NCBI GenBank assembly: GCA_902826485.1
Contig: CADEEZ010000004.1
Span: 34,572-98,571 of the forward strand
Reading direction: 5' to 3'
DNA: 64,000 nucleotides
Source: an uncultured Gammaproteobacteria bacterium
GTDB taxonomy: Bacteria; Pseudomonadota; Gammaproteobacteria; Berkiellales; Berkiellaceae
Below, piece after piece: positions 7,371 through 15,668 of the stretch (position 1 is the first letter of the stretch; every line of letters starts with the position of its first letter). The notes beneath the pieces are model-generated. The model had not been told where the DNA came from. It saw only the letters and a program-made list of their open reading frames with translations, and searched no databases. The position numbers were made by a program, and so were the translations under genes.

Positions 7371-8409
7371 ACCGATTATTGTTATCCCTGCTTTTAGACC
7401 CGGAAAAAAACTCCTTGAATTACTTGAAGCATTAAGTATTCATCACCTGCATTATCATCATATCATTTTAATTAATGATGGCTCAGAAGCAATTTACCAC
7501 CCTATTTTTGAAGAAGCCAAGCGTTACCCTCATGTTCAACTATTAACCCACGGTACCAATCTTGGTAAAGGGCAAGCACTCAAGAGTGGCTTTAATTCTA
7601 TTTTATGCAATAACACTGAATTTGTTTGTGGGGTGATCACCTGTGATGCCGATGGACAACATCTGGCAGAAGATATTATTGCGGTATGTAACAAATTATC
7701 TCTCTCCCCCCAAACATTATGGATAGGCGCTCGAAACTTTGATTTGCCTCACATTCCGTTCAGAAGTAAATTTGGTAATATTTTAACTCGAAAATTATTT
7801 AAATGGTTTGTCGGGCTTGAATTAACCGATACGCAATCTGGATTAAGAGGGATCCCGCTTAATTTTCTGGCGCCACTTCTTAAAACACAAACCATCGGTT
7901 ATGACTTTGAATTGGATATGCTTATGCTGGTAAAAAAGAACCATATTCCCTTACAAGAGCACCCCATCCAAACCATTTATGAAGAAAAAAATAAATGCTC
8001 TCATTTCAACCCCATTATTGATTCGGTCAAAATTTATTTTGTGTTTTTTAGGTATTTGGCAATTGCCTTGTTAAGTGGCATAGTCGATTATAGCATTTTC
8101 ACGGCCAGTTATTTTTTAAGTCAAAATATACTGATTGCTGAATTAACCGCTCGACTCATTTCAGGCACAGTCAACTTTGGCCTGAATAAAAAAATGGTCT
8201 TTCAGTCGAATGATAAAATTTTGCCTGAAGCCTTTCGGTATTTAGTATTGTGCTTAATTAATTTAGGTGTGTCTTACAGTTTATTGACGACATTAACCAA
8301 TTTAGGAACGAACGTGTATTTTAGCAAAATTAGCGTCATGATATTTCTGTTTGTCGCCAATTTTGCTATTCAGAAAGTGTTGGTATTTAAGCCGCTCCAA
8401 GCCGCTTAG
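7363..8409 (+). CDS. family 2 glycosyltransferase fused to a GtrA-like membrane domain
   Basis: A 348-aa protein. Residues 1-215 are a GT2 dolichyl-phosphate-mannose-synthase-like domain: 'IVIPAFRPGKKL', 'LINDGS', 'NLGKGQALKSG', 'CDADGQH' (the DxD-type motif) and 'LTDTQSGLRG'. Residues 225-345 hold four hydrophobic helices of the GtrA type ('YLAIALLSGIVDY', 'RLISGTVNFGLNKK', ending 'QKVLVFK'). Such fusions are thought to make and flip polyprenyl-phosphate sugars for envelope modification. Translated with the AlkP-like gene upstream; its 3' end overlaps convergent purC by 23 bp. Confidence 0.88.
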   Translation: MLKPIIVIPAFRPGKKLLELLEALSIHHLHYHHIILINDGSEAIYHPIFEEAKRYPHVQLLTHGTNLGKGQALKSGFNSILCNNTEFVCGVITCDADGQHLAEDIIAVCNKLSLSPQTLWIGARNFDLPHIPFRSKFGNILTRKLFKWFVGLELTDTQSGLRGIPLNFLAPLLKTQTIGYDFELDMLMLVKKNHIPLQEHPIQTIYEEKNKCSHFNPIIDSVKIYFVFFRYLAIALLSGIVDYSIFTASYFLSQNILIAELTARLISGTVNFGLNKKMVFQSNDKILPEAFRYLVLCLINLGVSYSLLTTLTNLGTNVYFSKISVMIFLFVANFAIQKVLVFKPLQAA

Positions 8410-9094
8410 CCACCACACTGTAATGCTCAATCACTTCGCCTAGATCTTGTCTGAAACGATCTTTATCTAACACTTCTTTGGTTGTGGCATCCCAGAGTCT
8501 ACAACCATCTGGTGTGAATTCATCTCCCAATACAACGGTAGTCCCCATCATGCCAAATTCTAATTTATAATCGACCAACAGCATGTTACTTTGCTCAAAC
8601 CAAGGTTTTAATACTTGATTAATTTCAAAAGTAAGGGTTTTCATCACTTGAAGTTGATCTTTTGTTGCCCAATTAAAGGTCTCAATATGGTATTCATTTA
8701 CCATGGGATCACCGAGTTTGTCATCTTTTAAGAAAAACTCAAATGTGGGTGGATTAAGCACTCGCCCTTTTTCAATACCATAGCGCTTACATAAATTGCC
8801 TGCAGCAAGATTTCTAATAACACACTCAATAGGAATCATTTTTAAAGGCCGAACCAAAGATTCTGTTTTGTTTAGTTTTTCAACAAAATGGGTTTGGATA
8901 CCATGACTCGCTAGCTTTTGCATCACCACAGCATTAATCGCATTATTCAACTCGCCTTTGTTGGACAATTTGGCATGTTTTTGGCCATTAAAAGCAGTGG
9001 CATCATCCCTAAATTCGCAAATCAATAAATTGGGATCGTCTGTTTTATATAAGGTTTTAGATTTACCTGAATATAAGGCTTCTAATTTTTTCAT
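8387..9094 (-). CDS. purC: phosphoribosylaminoimidazole-succinocarboxamide synthase
   Basis: SAICAR synthetase catalyses the ATP-dependent joining of CAIR and aspartate in purine biosynthesis. At 235 aa it has the normal bacterial length. Visible motifs: 'LYSGKSKTLY' near the N-terminus (ATP site), 'FRDDATAFNGQK', 'IPIECVIRNLAAGN', 'LLVDYKLEFG' and 'FTPDGCRLWD'. It is the third gene of dapA-bamC-purC, the same order as in Escherichia coli, and its ATG overlaps the bamC stop. The 3' end overlaps the convergent glycosyltransferase gene. Confidence 0.97.
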   Translation of the reverse strand: MKKLEALYSGKSKTLYKTDDPNLLICEFRDDATAFNGQKHAKLSNKGELNNAINAVVMQKLASHGIQTHFVEKLNKTESLVRPLKMIPIECVIRNLAAGNLCKRYGIEKGRVLNPPTFEFFLKDDKLGDPMVNEYHIETFNWATKDQLQVMKTLTFEINQVLKPWFEQSNMLLVDYKLEFGMMGTTVVLGDEFTPDGCRLWDATTKEVLDKDRFRQDLGEVIEHYSVVAKRLGAA

Positions 9095-9369
9095 GATTTA
9101 CCTTCTTTTAATAACTCTGGCGCAGTAGGGGGTATCACTGAAACTTCATACTCTTTTTTATTAGAGGGCACATTTTTAGGAACGGGAAAATCTTCTTGCT
9201 TTGCTTGCAATTGAAACGTATCAGGTACTTCAATCGATGCCGTGACTTTAGCATTATGATAATCTTGACTTTTATCTCTAAACCAGGCGCCTGAGCCTTG
9301 TAAGCTGCCACAACCGGCCATAACAAAAGTAAACCCTAAAACAAATAAAATAAGTTGACGATGGCTCAT
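9091..9369 (-). CDS. bamC: short BamC-like lipoprotein
   Basis: A 92-aa lipoprotein: signal peptide with lipobox 'VMAGC' (Cys19/20) and a mature chain of about 73 residues, 'DYHNAKVTASIEVPDTFQL' being similar to the N-terminal unstructured region of BamC. Position between dapA and purC is exactly that of bamC (nlpB) in enterobacteria. Full-length BamC is about 340 aa with two globular helix-grip domains; those are absent here. In E. coli it is the N-terminal segment that binds BamD, so a minimal BamC would keep only that contact. Start overlaps dapA stop (ATGA). Identity rests on synteny plus weak similarity. Confidence 0.7.
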   Translation of the reverse strand: MSHRQLILFVLGFTFVMAGCGSLQGSGAWFRDKSQDYHNAKVTASIEVPDTFQLQAKQEDFPVPKNVPSNKKEYEVSVIPPTAPELLKEGKS

Positions 9370-10250
9370 GAATTTAATCCTAATAGTTTTAATTGTTCTT
9401 TCATTTCATTGTGATAGCCCGATGAAAGCGCGGTTAAAGGTAAGCGAATAGCAGAGCCAATTTTTTGGGTTTGACTCAGCGCCCATTTAACGGGAATAGG
9501 GTTTGGTTCCACACCTAGTAATTGATGCAATCGAGAGAGTTGATCGTTAATCTCTCTTGCGATGGTTTCTTGTTTGCTCATTGCAGCTACGGCCAAATTA
9601 TACATCATTTTTGGCACTAGGTTGGCTGTAACAGAAATGACGCCATCTCCCCCCGCTAGCATAAAGTTTAAACAAGAAGGGTCATCACCAGAATAAACCT
9701 TAAACCCTGGTTTACATTGCCACTGATGTTCGTAAATCCGGTTTAAATCTGCCGTGGGATCTTTTATGCCATAGATATTAGATATTTCACTTAATCTGGC
9801 AACGGTTTCAACTTTAAGATCACAGCCCGTTCGCCCAGGATTATTATACAAAATAATGGGAAACCCTGGCACCGCTTTGGCAACCGCTTGATAATGTAAA
9901 AATAAGCCTTCTTGTGTGGGCCGATTGTAATAAGGCGTAATAATCAACGCAGCATCTGCCCCCAATGACATGGCCCGTTGCGTTTGTTCTATGGTTTGCT
10001 CAGTAGAGCTATTTCCTGTTCCAGCAATAATTGGAATACGTTTATTAGCAACATTAACAGTTTGTTGAATTACTTTTTCAGCTTCCTGAGAAGTGAGTGT
10101 GCAACTTTCTCCTGTCGTGCCAACAACAACAATAGCATCTGTCTTTTGATCTATATGCCATTCTACTAAGTTATTTAATTGCTCGTAATCTATCTCCCCT
10201 TTACCATTCATAGGGGTAACAAGTGCAACAATACTGCCTTTAATCACCAT
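9366..10250 (-). CDS. dapA: 4-hydroxy-tetrahydrodipicolinate synthase
   Basis: A 294-aa class I aldolase-type enzyme condensing pyruvate with aspartate semialdehyde, the first committed step of lysine and meso-diaminopimelate synthesis. Motifs: 'GSIVALVTPM', 'VVVGTTGES' (Thr-Thr of the catalytic triad), 'ILYNNPGRTGCDL' (Tyr and substrate Arg), and the Schiff-base lysine in 'IYGIKDPTAD'. First gene of dapA-bamC-purC and divergent from gcvR, as in E. coli. The 144-bp divergent spacer holds an 8-bp-arm inverted repeat. Confidence 0.97.
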   Translation of the reverse strand: MVIKGSIVALVTPMNGKGEIDYEQLNNLVEWHIDQKTDAIVVVGTTGESCTLTSQEAEKVIQQTVNVANKRIPIIAGTGNSSTEQTIEQTQRAMSLGADAALIITPYYNRPTQEGLFLHYQAVAKAVPGFPIILYNNPGRTGCDLKVETVARLSEISNIYGIKDPTADLNRIYEHQWQCKPGFKVYSGDDPSCLNFMLAGGDGVISVTANLVPKMMYNLAVAAMSKQETIAREINDQLSRLHQLLGVEPNPIPVKWALSQTQKIGSAIRLPLTALSSGYHNEMKEQLKLLGLNS

Positions 10251-10335
10251 ATTTATTCAAACCATCCATCTAGATTATTGAACTCGTAAGTGTGCCATGC
10301 ATAGACAAAAGAGTGAACGAAAATCCCCACAAAAC

Positions 10336-10358
10336 GTGATAAACTTTATTTTTATCAC
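10336..10358. promoter_or_regulatory. inverted repeat in the dapA-gcvR divergent spacer
   Basis: GTGATAAA (10336-10343) and TTTATCAC (10351-10358) are perfect 8-bp arms separated by seven bases. The site lies between the two divergent starts, so it could be an operator affecting both genes. No known protein is assigned to it. Confidence 0.35.
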
Positions 10359-10394
10359 CAATATTAAATTAGTTAAATAAGTAACATTGTCATC

Positions 10395-10937
10395 ATGAAA
10401 CCATCTATAGAAAATTATCTCGTTATCTCCGCCATTGCTAAGCAGCAGAGTGTCGCATTTGATGCCCTCACTGAAACTTGTACTCAGGCAGGGTGCAATA
10501 TAGACAATATCCGTATGACACTAATGGGCGAAGAGATCTGTATGATCTTATTGCTCTCTGGTTCATGGGGTAGTATCGCCAAATTAGAGGCTGCCTTACC
10601 TACCTTGGAAACAAAATTGCCTATCCAGTTGATGGTTAAACGAACCACTTCATTAGAAACCAATCAAAAATCTATGCCTTATGCAGTTCAAGTCACCGGA
10701 CTAGACAAACCAGGTATTCTTTATGAAATGATTAGCTTTATGTCACAAAATAATATCAGCATCATCGATATTCAAACTGAAACACATTATGTCAGCAGAT
10801 GTCTTTCAAAAATTTGTACGCTTCATTTTTCTATTATGATTCCAGAATCGGAGCATATTTCTCAACTTCGTGATAAATTTTTAATTTATTGTGAAGATCG
10901 CAATTTAGATGCGATATTGGATCCTTTAAAATATTAA
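10395..10937 (+). CDS. gcvR: GcvR-like ACT-domain regulator
   Basis: A 180-aa protein with two tandem ACT domains: residues about 7-80 ('YLVISAIAKQQS...') and 92-170, the latter starting 'YAVQVTGLDKPGILYEMI'. GcvR senses glycine and blocks the activator GcvA of the glycine cleavage operon in E. coli. The divergent placement beside dapA is the same as in enterobacteria, which supports orthology. No gcvA is visible in the window. The short 33-bp gap to the next gene may make a two-gene unit. Confidence 0.85.
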   Translation: MKPSIENYLVISAIAKQQSVAFDALTETCTQAGCNIDNIRMTLMGEEICMILLLSGSWGSIAKLEAALPTLETKLPIQLMVKRTTSLETNQKSMPYAVQVTGLDKPGILYEMISFMSQNNISIIDIQTETHYVSRCLSKICTLHFSIMIPESEHISQLRDKFLIYCEDRNLDAILDPLKY

Positions 10938-10970
10938 GCTAACTTAACTCAATCTACAGGGAGTGTAGTC

Positions 10971-12404
10971 TTGAACGTGCCAAAAGATAAAACCAATAGC
11001 AAACGTTTATTTCTGTTAGACACTAACGTCTTAATTCATGATCCCACTGCGTTATTTCAATTTCAAGAACATGATATTTACCTCCCTATGGTGGTATTAG
11101 AAGAATTAGATGGCGGAAAAAAAGGGCTCACCGATGCCGCTAGAAATGTTCGACAAACCAATCGCTATTTAGAAGCCTTAGTCGAAAAATCATTGGCATC
11201 GGGAATCGATATCTTTACAGGGCTGCCCATCACGCCTCCTCATTATCTTAGAAACCAGCCAAAAACCCATGGGCGATTATTTTTCCAAAATGAAGAACTC
11301 ACCCATAAATTGCCTGAATCTTTACCTGGCAATAAAGCAGATAATTCTATTTTGGCTACCGCTTTGGCTTTGCAGGAAAAATTTCCTAACTTGCTGGTTA
11401 CCCTTGTCTCTAAAGACATTAATTTAAGAATCAAAGCAGCTGTTTTAAGCATCCACGCTGAAGATTATTATAACGACAAAAAACTTGAAGACCCCGATTT
11501 AATGTACACGGGGCTTCTAGAAATCGAAAGTGAATTTTGGGAAAAAAACAATAAACAAGTTGATTCATGGCAAGAAGACGGTAAAACTTTTTATAAAATT
11601 TCTACCCCAAAGCAGCATGGGTGGTTTCCCAATTTATGTTTGTATGAAAAAACCGCCGAAGATAATAGCAATTTTGAAGCGATCATTCGCTCTATTGATG
11701 ACGACCATGCGATTGTCGAATATGTTCACGACTATCGTAAGACTAAACATAAAGTATGTGGTATTAATGCGCGAAATCGGGAACAGAATTTTGCTTTAAA
11801 TTTTCTAATGGATCCGAATATCGATTTTGTGACCTTAGTCGGCCAAGCAGGCACAGGTAAAACGTTGCTTACTTTAGCAGCAGCCTTACAACAAACTTTG
11901 CACAGTAATCTTTATCGAGAAATCATCGTAACCCGTGTCACCGTGCCAGTAGGCGACGACATTGGATTTCTGCCGGGTACCGAGCTAGAAAAAATGGCCC
12001 CTTGGATGGGCGCAGTAATGGATAACTTAGAATTTTTAGCTTACAACGAAGAATCGGGTTCGAAAAAACTGCTTACCGCTGACGATTTATTTGAAAAACG
12101 CATAAAAATTTCATCGATTAATTTTATGCGTGGCAGAACTTTTTTAAATAAATTTATTATAATCGATGAAGCCCAAAATTTAACCGCTAAGCAAATGCAA
12201 ACTTTGGTCACGCGCGCCGGCCCTGGCACAAAAATTGTGTGTTTAGGAAATATCAATCAAATTGATACACCCTATTTAACCGAAACCACTTCGGGCTTAA
12301 CCTATGTTGTACAACAATTTAAAAGTTGGGAACATAGTGGGCATATCACCATGACCCGTGGCGAGCGCTCTCGTTTAGCCGATCATGCAACAAAAGTACT
12401 CTAA
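10971..12404 (+). CDS. PhoH-like ATPase with N-terminal PIN domain
   Basis: A 477-aa protein. Residues 10-150 form a PIN nuclease domain ('RLFLLDTNVLIHDPTALF', 'VVLEELDGGKKG', 'GNKADNSILATAL', 'LVSKDINLRIKA') with the expected acidic residues. Residues 265-477 are a PhoH ATPase with Walker A 'GQAGTGKTLL' and Walker B 'FIIIDEAQNLT'. PIN-PhoH proteins combine RNase and unwinding activity. Start is TTG 10971, with GGGAG seven bases before it; no ATG fits. Only 33 bp separate it from gcvR. Confidence 0.92.
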   Translation: MNVPKDKTNSKRLFLLDTNVLIHDPTALFQFQEHDIYLPMVVLEELDGGKKGLTDAARNVRQTNRYLEALVEKSLASGIDIFTGLPITPPHYLRNQPKTHGRLFFQNEELTHKLPESLPGNKADNSILATALALQEKFPNLLVTLVSKDINLRIKAAVLSIHAEDYYNDKKLEDPDLMYTGLLEIESEFWEKNNKQVDSWQEDGKTFYKISTPKQHGWFPNLCLYEKTAEDNSNFEAIIRSIDDDHAIVEYVHDYRKTKHKVCGINARNREQNFALNFLMDPNIDFVTLVGQAGTGKTLLTLAAALQQTLHSNLYREIIVTRVTVPVGDDIGFLPGTELEKMAPWMGAVMDNLEFLAYNEESGSKKLLTADDLFEKRIKISSINFMRGRTFLNKFIIIDEAQNLTAKQMQTLVTRAGPGTKIVCLGNINQIDTPYLTETTSGLTYVVQQFKSWEHSGHITMTRGERSRLADHATKVL

Positions 12405-12417
12405 TACGCCAACTACA

Positions 12418-12441
12418 TAGCCCCCACCTTCGGTGGGGCTA
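12418..12441 (+). terminator. GC-rich hairpin after phoH-like gene
   Basis: TAGCCCCCACC and GGTGGGGCTA pair over 10 bp with one bulged C and a TTC loop. It begins 13 bp after the stop codon. No U-tract follows directly, so it could be an intrinsic terminator lacking a tail, an mRNA-stabilising hairpin or a repeat copy. Confidence 0.45.
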
Positions 12442-12512
12442 CAGGGTCTTCTTTGAATTCTTGTGGGTTCTTTTGGTGTCCTATTTAAATATTCTAGTTA
12501 TAATCTAAATAT

Positions 12513-14012
12513 ATGTTTAAAAACTCAAAAAGCCTGAAAAATACTTATACTTTTGCAACAATATTGTTAGCCATCTTTCTTTCATTTTTCCCTTCAACAC
12601 TATCCTACAGCAGTCCTTCACCTGATTTACCTGAACTAGGACAATCAGGAGCGAGGCTCTCTCCAAGGCAAGAAAAAGAAATTGGTCAAGAAGTGTTAGG
12701 CGAAATTCGACGATTTTTGAATTTCGAGGCCGATCCTTATATTCAAGATTATGTTCAATCTATTGGTCAAAAATTAGTCTCAACGCATACACAAATAATG
12801 GAGTACTCTTTTTTTGTGGTAAGCGACCCTCGAATTAATGCCTTCGCTTTACCAGGGGGTTTTATAGGCGTCAATACGGGGATTATTTTAAATGCAGACT
12901 CCGAAAGCGAGTTGGCAAGTGTCATCGCGCATGAAGTGTCTCACGTTCGACTCCGGCACATTGCGCGTATGTATGAGCACGCAAATAAAGTCCAACTCTC
13001 TAGTATCGTTGGTATGATTGCCGCCGTTATATTAGCCACCCAAAGCCCAGAAGCGGCTCAAGGTGCCTTAGCCGTTGCCATGGCAGGCAGTACACAGTCT
13101 ATGATTAACTTTACACGCGAAAATGAGAAAGAAGCAGATCATGAAGGGCTGCAAGCCCTTGCCAGAGCTGGGTTTGATCCCAAAGGCATGCCAAACTTTT
13201 TTCAAAAATTACTTCAAGGTAATCGCTTTCATGATGCCAACAGTGCACCTGAATTTTTAAGAACGCATCCCCTCACCGAATCTAGAGTCCAATCTGCTCT
13301 GTTTCAATCTAAAAGATACCCCTATAAACAAGTGGCTGACTCTTTGCCCTTTCACCTAGTCAAAGCCAAACTTCAATATGCTCAATTTTCTTCTCCCAAG
13401 CAGGCGGGTCATTATTTTTTAAGCCATTTAAAACGAGGTACCTACCAAAATAAAATTGGCATGCAATATGGCCATGCATTAAGCCTCATCGATCAGGCAG
13501 AATACCCAAAAGCAACCGAGATACTTGCCCCGCTTGCCGAACAGTACCCCAATGAATCTGCATTTCAATTAGCCTTAGCAAACATTAGCCTACAATCAGG
13601 CAATCATTTAGAAGCGATTGATAGATTAAAGAAACATTTGGGTGAAATTCCTCAAAATCGAGCCACAACCTTGCAACTGTGTGCCTTATATTTGTCATTG
13701 CACGCCGAATCTCCAAGCCATCACTATCCCCAGCAAGCAAAGTTACTGCTCTTGGATGCCCTAAAGCATTATCCTAAGGGAGACAAAGATATTTTAGAGC
13801 TCCTTTCACGCGCACATTACCTAAATGGTCATTTATTAGATGCCCATCTCACGGAATCTAAAGCAAGAGAACTTAATGGCGAATATATCGGCGCGGTCAT
13901 ACAACTGAAACAAGCAAAAAAAATTGCTTCTTTGACACCCAGACAAGCTTCTCAGCTAGATGCTCGAATTGAAGAACTCAAACTCAAAATTCCCGAAAAC
14001 AAAAAGAAATAG
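12513..14012 (+). CDS. bepA: BepA-like M48 metalloprotease with TPR domain
   Basis: A 499-aa periplasmic protein. Residues 1-33 are a signal peptide. The protease domain has the zinc motif 'HEVSH' in 'ASVIAHEVSHVRLRH' and the third-ligand motif 'ENEKEADHEGL'; 'HPLTESRVQSA' ends the domain. From about 300 on, helical repeats of the TPR type follow ('YPKATEILAPLAEQYPN', 'HLEAIDRLKKHLG'). BepA (YfgC) degrades stalled outer-membrane proteins at the BAM complex and assists LptD maturation. It is monocistronic. Confidence 0.92.
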   Translation: MFKNSKSLKNTYTFATILLAIFLSFFPSTLSYSSPSPDLPELGQSGARLSPRQEKEIGQEVLGEIRRFLNFEADPYIQDYVQSIGQKLVSTHTQIMEYSFFVVSDPRINAFALPGGFIGVNTGIILNADSESELASVIAHEVSHVRLRHIARMYEHANKVQLSSIVGMIAAVILATQSPEAAQGALAVAMAGSTQSMINFTRENEKEADHEGLQALARAGFDPKGMPNFFQKLLQGNRFHDANSAPEFLRTHPLTESRVQSALFQSKRYPYKQVADSLPFHLVKAKLQYAQFSSPKQAGHYFLSHLKRGTYQNKIGMQYGHALSLIDQAEYPKATEILAPLAEQYPNESAFQLALANISLQSGNHLEAIDRLKKHLGEIPQNRATTLQLCALYLSLHAESPSHHYPQQAKLLLLDALKHYPKGDKDILELLSRAHYLNGHLLDAHLTESKARELNGEYIGAVIQLKQAKKIASLTPRQASQLDARIEELKLKIPENKKK

Positions 14013-14036
14013 GTCCCAATAACTATTCACAAAATT

Positions 14037-14256
14037 TGTGGATAACTTTGTGGAAAGGCTGAAATAAAGCTGCTCAAACCCCATCAATACTGGATAAGAC
14101 CCAAAGTGGTCAAAATTTGACCAACACCAAAAAAACAACCGCTTTTCAATAAGTTATAAAACAAATTAGGAAAGAAATGTTTGTTAGTTCAATTCTGGAA
14201 TGCGTTTTGTACAGCATAGCGCCACAATAATGAAATTGTGGATAACTTGTGTATAA
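14037..14256 (+). promoter_or_regulatory. three DnaA-box matches in the bepA / icmD-like spacer
   Basis: The 334-bp gene-free stretch 14013-14346 contains TGTGGATAA at 14037-14045 and 14237-14245 and TGTGTATAA at 14248-14256. All three fit the reverse complement of the DnaA box TTATNCACA and share one orientation; the first two lie exactly 200 bp apart. The spacer is AT-rich and otherwise featureless. A chance origin cannot be excluded. No origin-linked genes (dnaA, gidA, rpmH) are near. Confidence 0.45.
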
Positions 14257-14346
14257 AAAAGATTTTTTAAGAAGTTATACCTAGAAAAATTCTAGAGAAT
14301 GCATGTTACCATAACCGCTTATTTGGAAACAAGCACCCCAAGAATT

Positions 14347-14859
14347 TTAATGTTTGGTGCTCCAATGTTCACTCGTCTCTTCAGCAGGCGTCTGCTCTGC
14401 AGGTGTCTCTTCGGATGAGGCAGGTGGCGGAGAAGCGAAGGGTTTATTTTTATTATCTGTTCCACCACTCGCAAACGGTGAGGTATCGGGTATGACTCTT
14501 TCTTCTTGTTTCACTTTTTCGGCAGCACTCCAAGAGCCTCCGCCTTGCTTTGAAATAAAAGGCAAAATAAGTAAAATACCAGACAAAATAAACAAGGTAA
14601 TTGGCACAGAAAGAGGAACTAACTTAGCATTTTGTTGATGATTTTTATATTGCATAATGCCTGCCAAAGCCAGGGCTATGCCCACAGCGTAACAACCAAA
14701 AATCACAAATTTGGTCACGAAGGCAGTTGGCGCATAAATATTATCCGCTAACTCACCTATGGAAAACGCCCAAGACAAAGTAGGCAGACTCAGGAATAAA
14801 GCAGAAGCAAAATAGAGGGCTATTTTTTTGTTCATGTTGTTAAACCGAATGAATTTCAT
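14347..14859 (-). CDS. IcmD/DotP-like Dot/Icm type IVB secretion inner-membrane protein
   Basis: A 170-aa protein: cleavable or anchoring signal (about residues 8-31), then 'AFSIGELADNIYAPTAFVTK', a hydrophobic helix, a polar linker 'YKNHQQNAKLVPLSVPI' and a second helix ending 'LLILPFISK'. This order, especially the K-H-x-N...P-L-x-x-P linker, resembles IcmD (DotP), a small inner-membrane component of the Dot/Icm machine; IcmC and DotV are related alternatives. The C-terminal 65 residues are Pro/Glu/Ala-rich, an extension I do not know from the family. ATG 14859 has GGAG nine bases upstream. No other Dot/Icm gene is adjacent. Confidence 0.62.
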   Translation of the reverse strand: MKFIRFNNMNKKIALYFASALFLSLPTLSWAFSIGELADNIYAPTAFVTKFVIFGCYAVGIALALAGIMQYKNHQQNAKLVPLSVPITLFILSGILLILPFISKQGGGSWSAAEKVKQEERVIPDTSPFASGGTDNKNKPFASPPPASSEETPAEQTPAEETSEHWSTKH

Positions 14860-14904
14860 TACGCGTAGCTCCACTTATTTATCCCAAAGTAAATGAACAA
14901 ACAT

Positions 14905-15624
14905 TTACTTCCTCTCCATTAAAATTTTAGGCTTTTTTGAATTTGAAATCAAAAGTTTATGCTTTATTTGTTTAAGGATATCTGTTTGATTCTGAACGAT
15001 TTTATCATTCATAATTCTTTTTGCGTACCGCCAATCTCGGTTAATCGCTTCTAAAAAATGAGGAAGGGGGTTAAATTCCATGGTAAAGCACCCAAACCAC
15101 CCTAATAAATAATGAGGGTACCCCCACGTTGGATCAGCCTGAGCTGCCAAAGCGGCTAATTTCAGCGCCATTTCCATTTGTCCTCTTTGAAAGCGCCACA
15201 ACGATAAACAAATGAGCGTGTAACTACAATCATAGCTGAGCTGTACAGCCAGTTTATCAGGAATCAATCCTGTTAAAGCTTCAATCTTGGTTAAAATAAT
15301 CACATCTGGGCTTAATTGCCGAATTTGCACGGCATGAACGCCGAGCTTACAAATAGACCAAATTTGATCTTTATCTAAAGTTGATTCAGTGATAACCACG
15401 ATTAAAAAATGAATTAAATCAGGAAAACGAGCTCGACGGCTTAAATAATGCAGATAGGCCTTGGCCGCATAAAAATGATTCATACGGAAATGCATCGCCA
15501 TAGGAAAATGAATAACCCACGACAAAGGTTTTAAAAAAAACATCTGTTCAAAAAATGCAGCAATACTGGATAGAAACCCAATCTTTTGCTGAAATATTAC
15601 GAGGTCATCATAGGATTTACGCAT
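14905..15624 (-). CDS. hypothetical protein, helical-repeat-like
   Basis: A 239-aa protein I do not recognise. It is rich in helices with aromatic and Arg residues, e.g. 'YAAKAYLHYLSRRARFPD', 'QRGQMEMALKLAALAAQADP' and 'YPHYLLGWFGC'; the middle motif resembles a TPR helix pair. No clear signal peptide; the region around residues 20-45 is hydrophobic but broken. It begins at ATG 15624 and lies 45 bp upstream of the IcmD-like gene in the same direction, so they may be co-transcribed. A link with the secretion system is only a guess. Confidence 0.6.
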   Translation of the reverse strand: MRKSYDDLVIFQQKIGFLSSIAAFFEQMFFLKPLSWVIHFPMAMHFRMNHFYAAKAYLHYLSRRARFPDLIHFLIVVITESTLDKDQIWSICKLGVHAVQIRQLSPDVIILTKIEALTGLIPDKLAVQLSYDCSYTLICLSLWRFQRGQMEMALKLAALAAQADPTWGYPHYLLGWFGCFTMEFNPLPHFLEAINRDWRYAKRIMNDKIVQNQTDILKQIKHKLLISNSKKPKILMERK

Positions 15625-15668
15625 AACTTAGGTTATCGGCGTAAAGGGGATTAAATTTAAACCCGTTG

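Noticed and set aside
14037..14256. Chromosomal replication origin
   Set aside because: DnaA boxes are present but no dnaA, dnaN, gidA or rpmH is near and no AT-rich repeat array (DNA unwinding element) is obvious.
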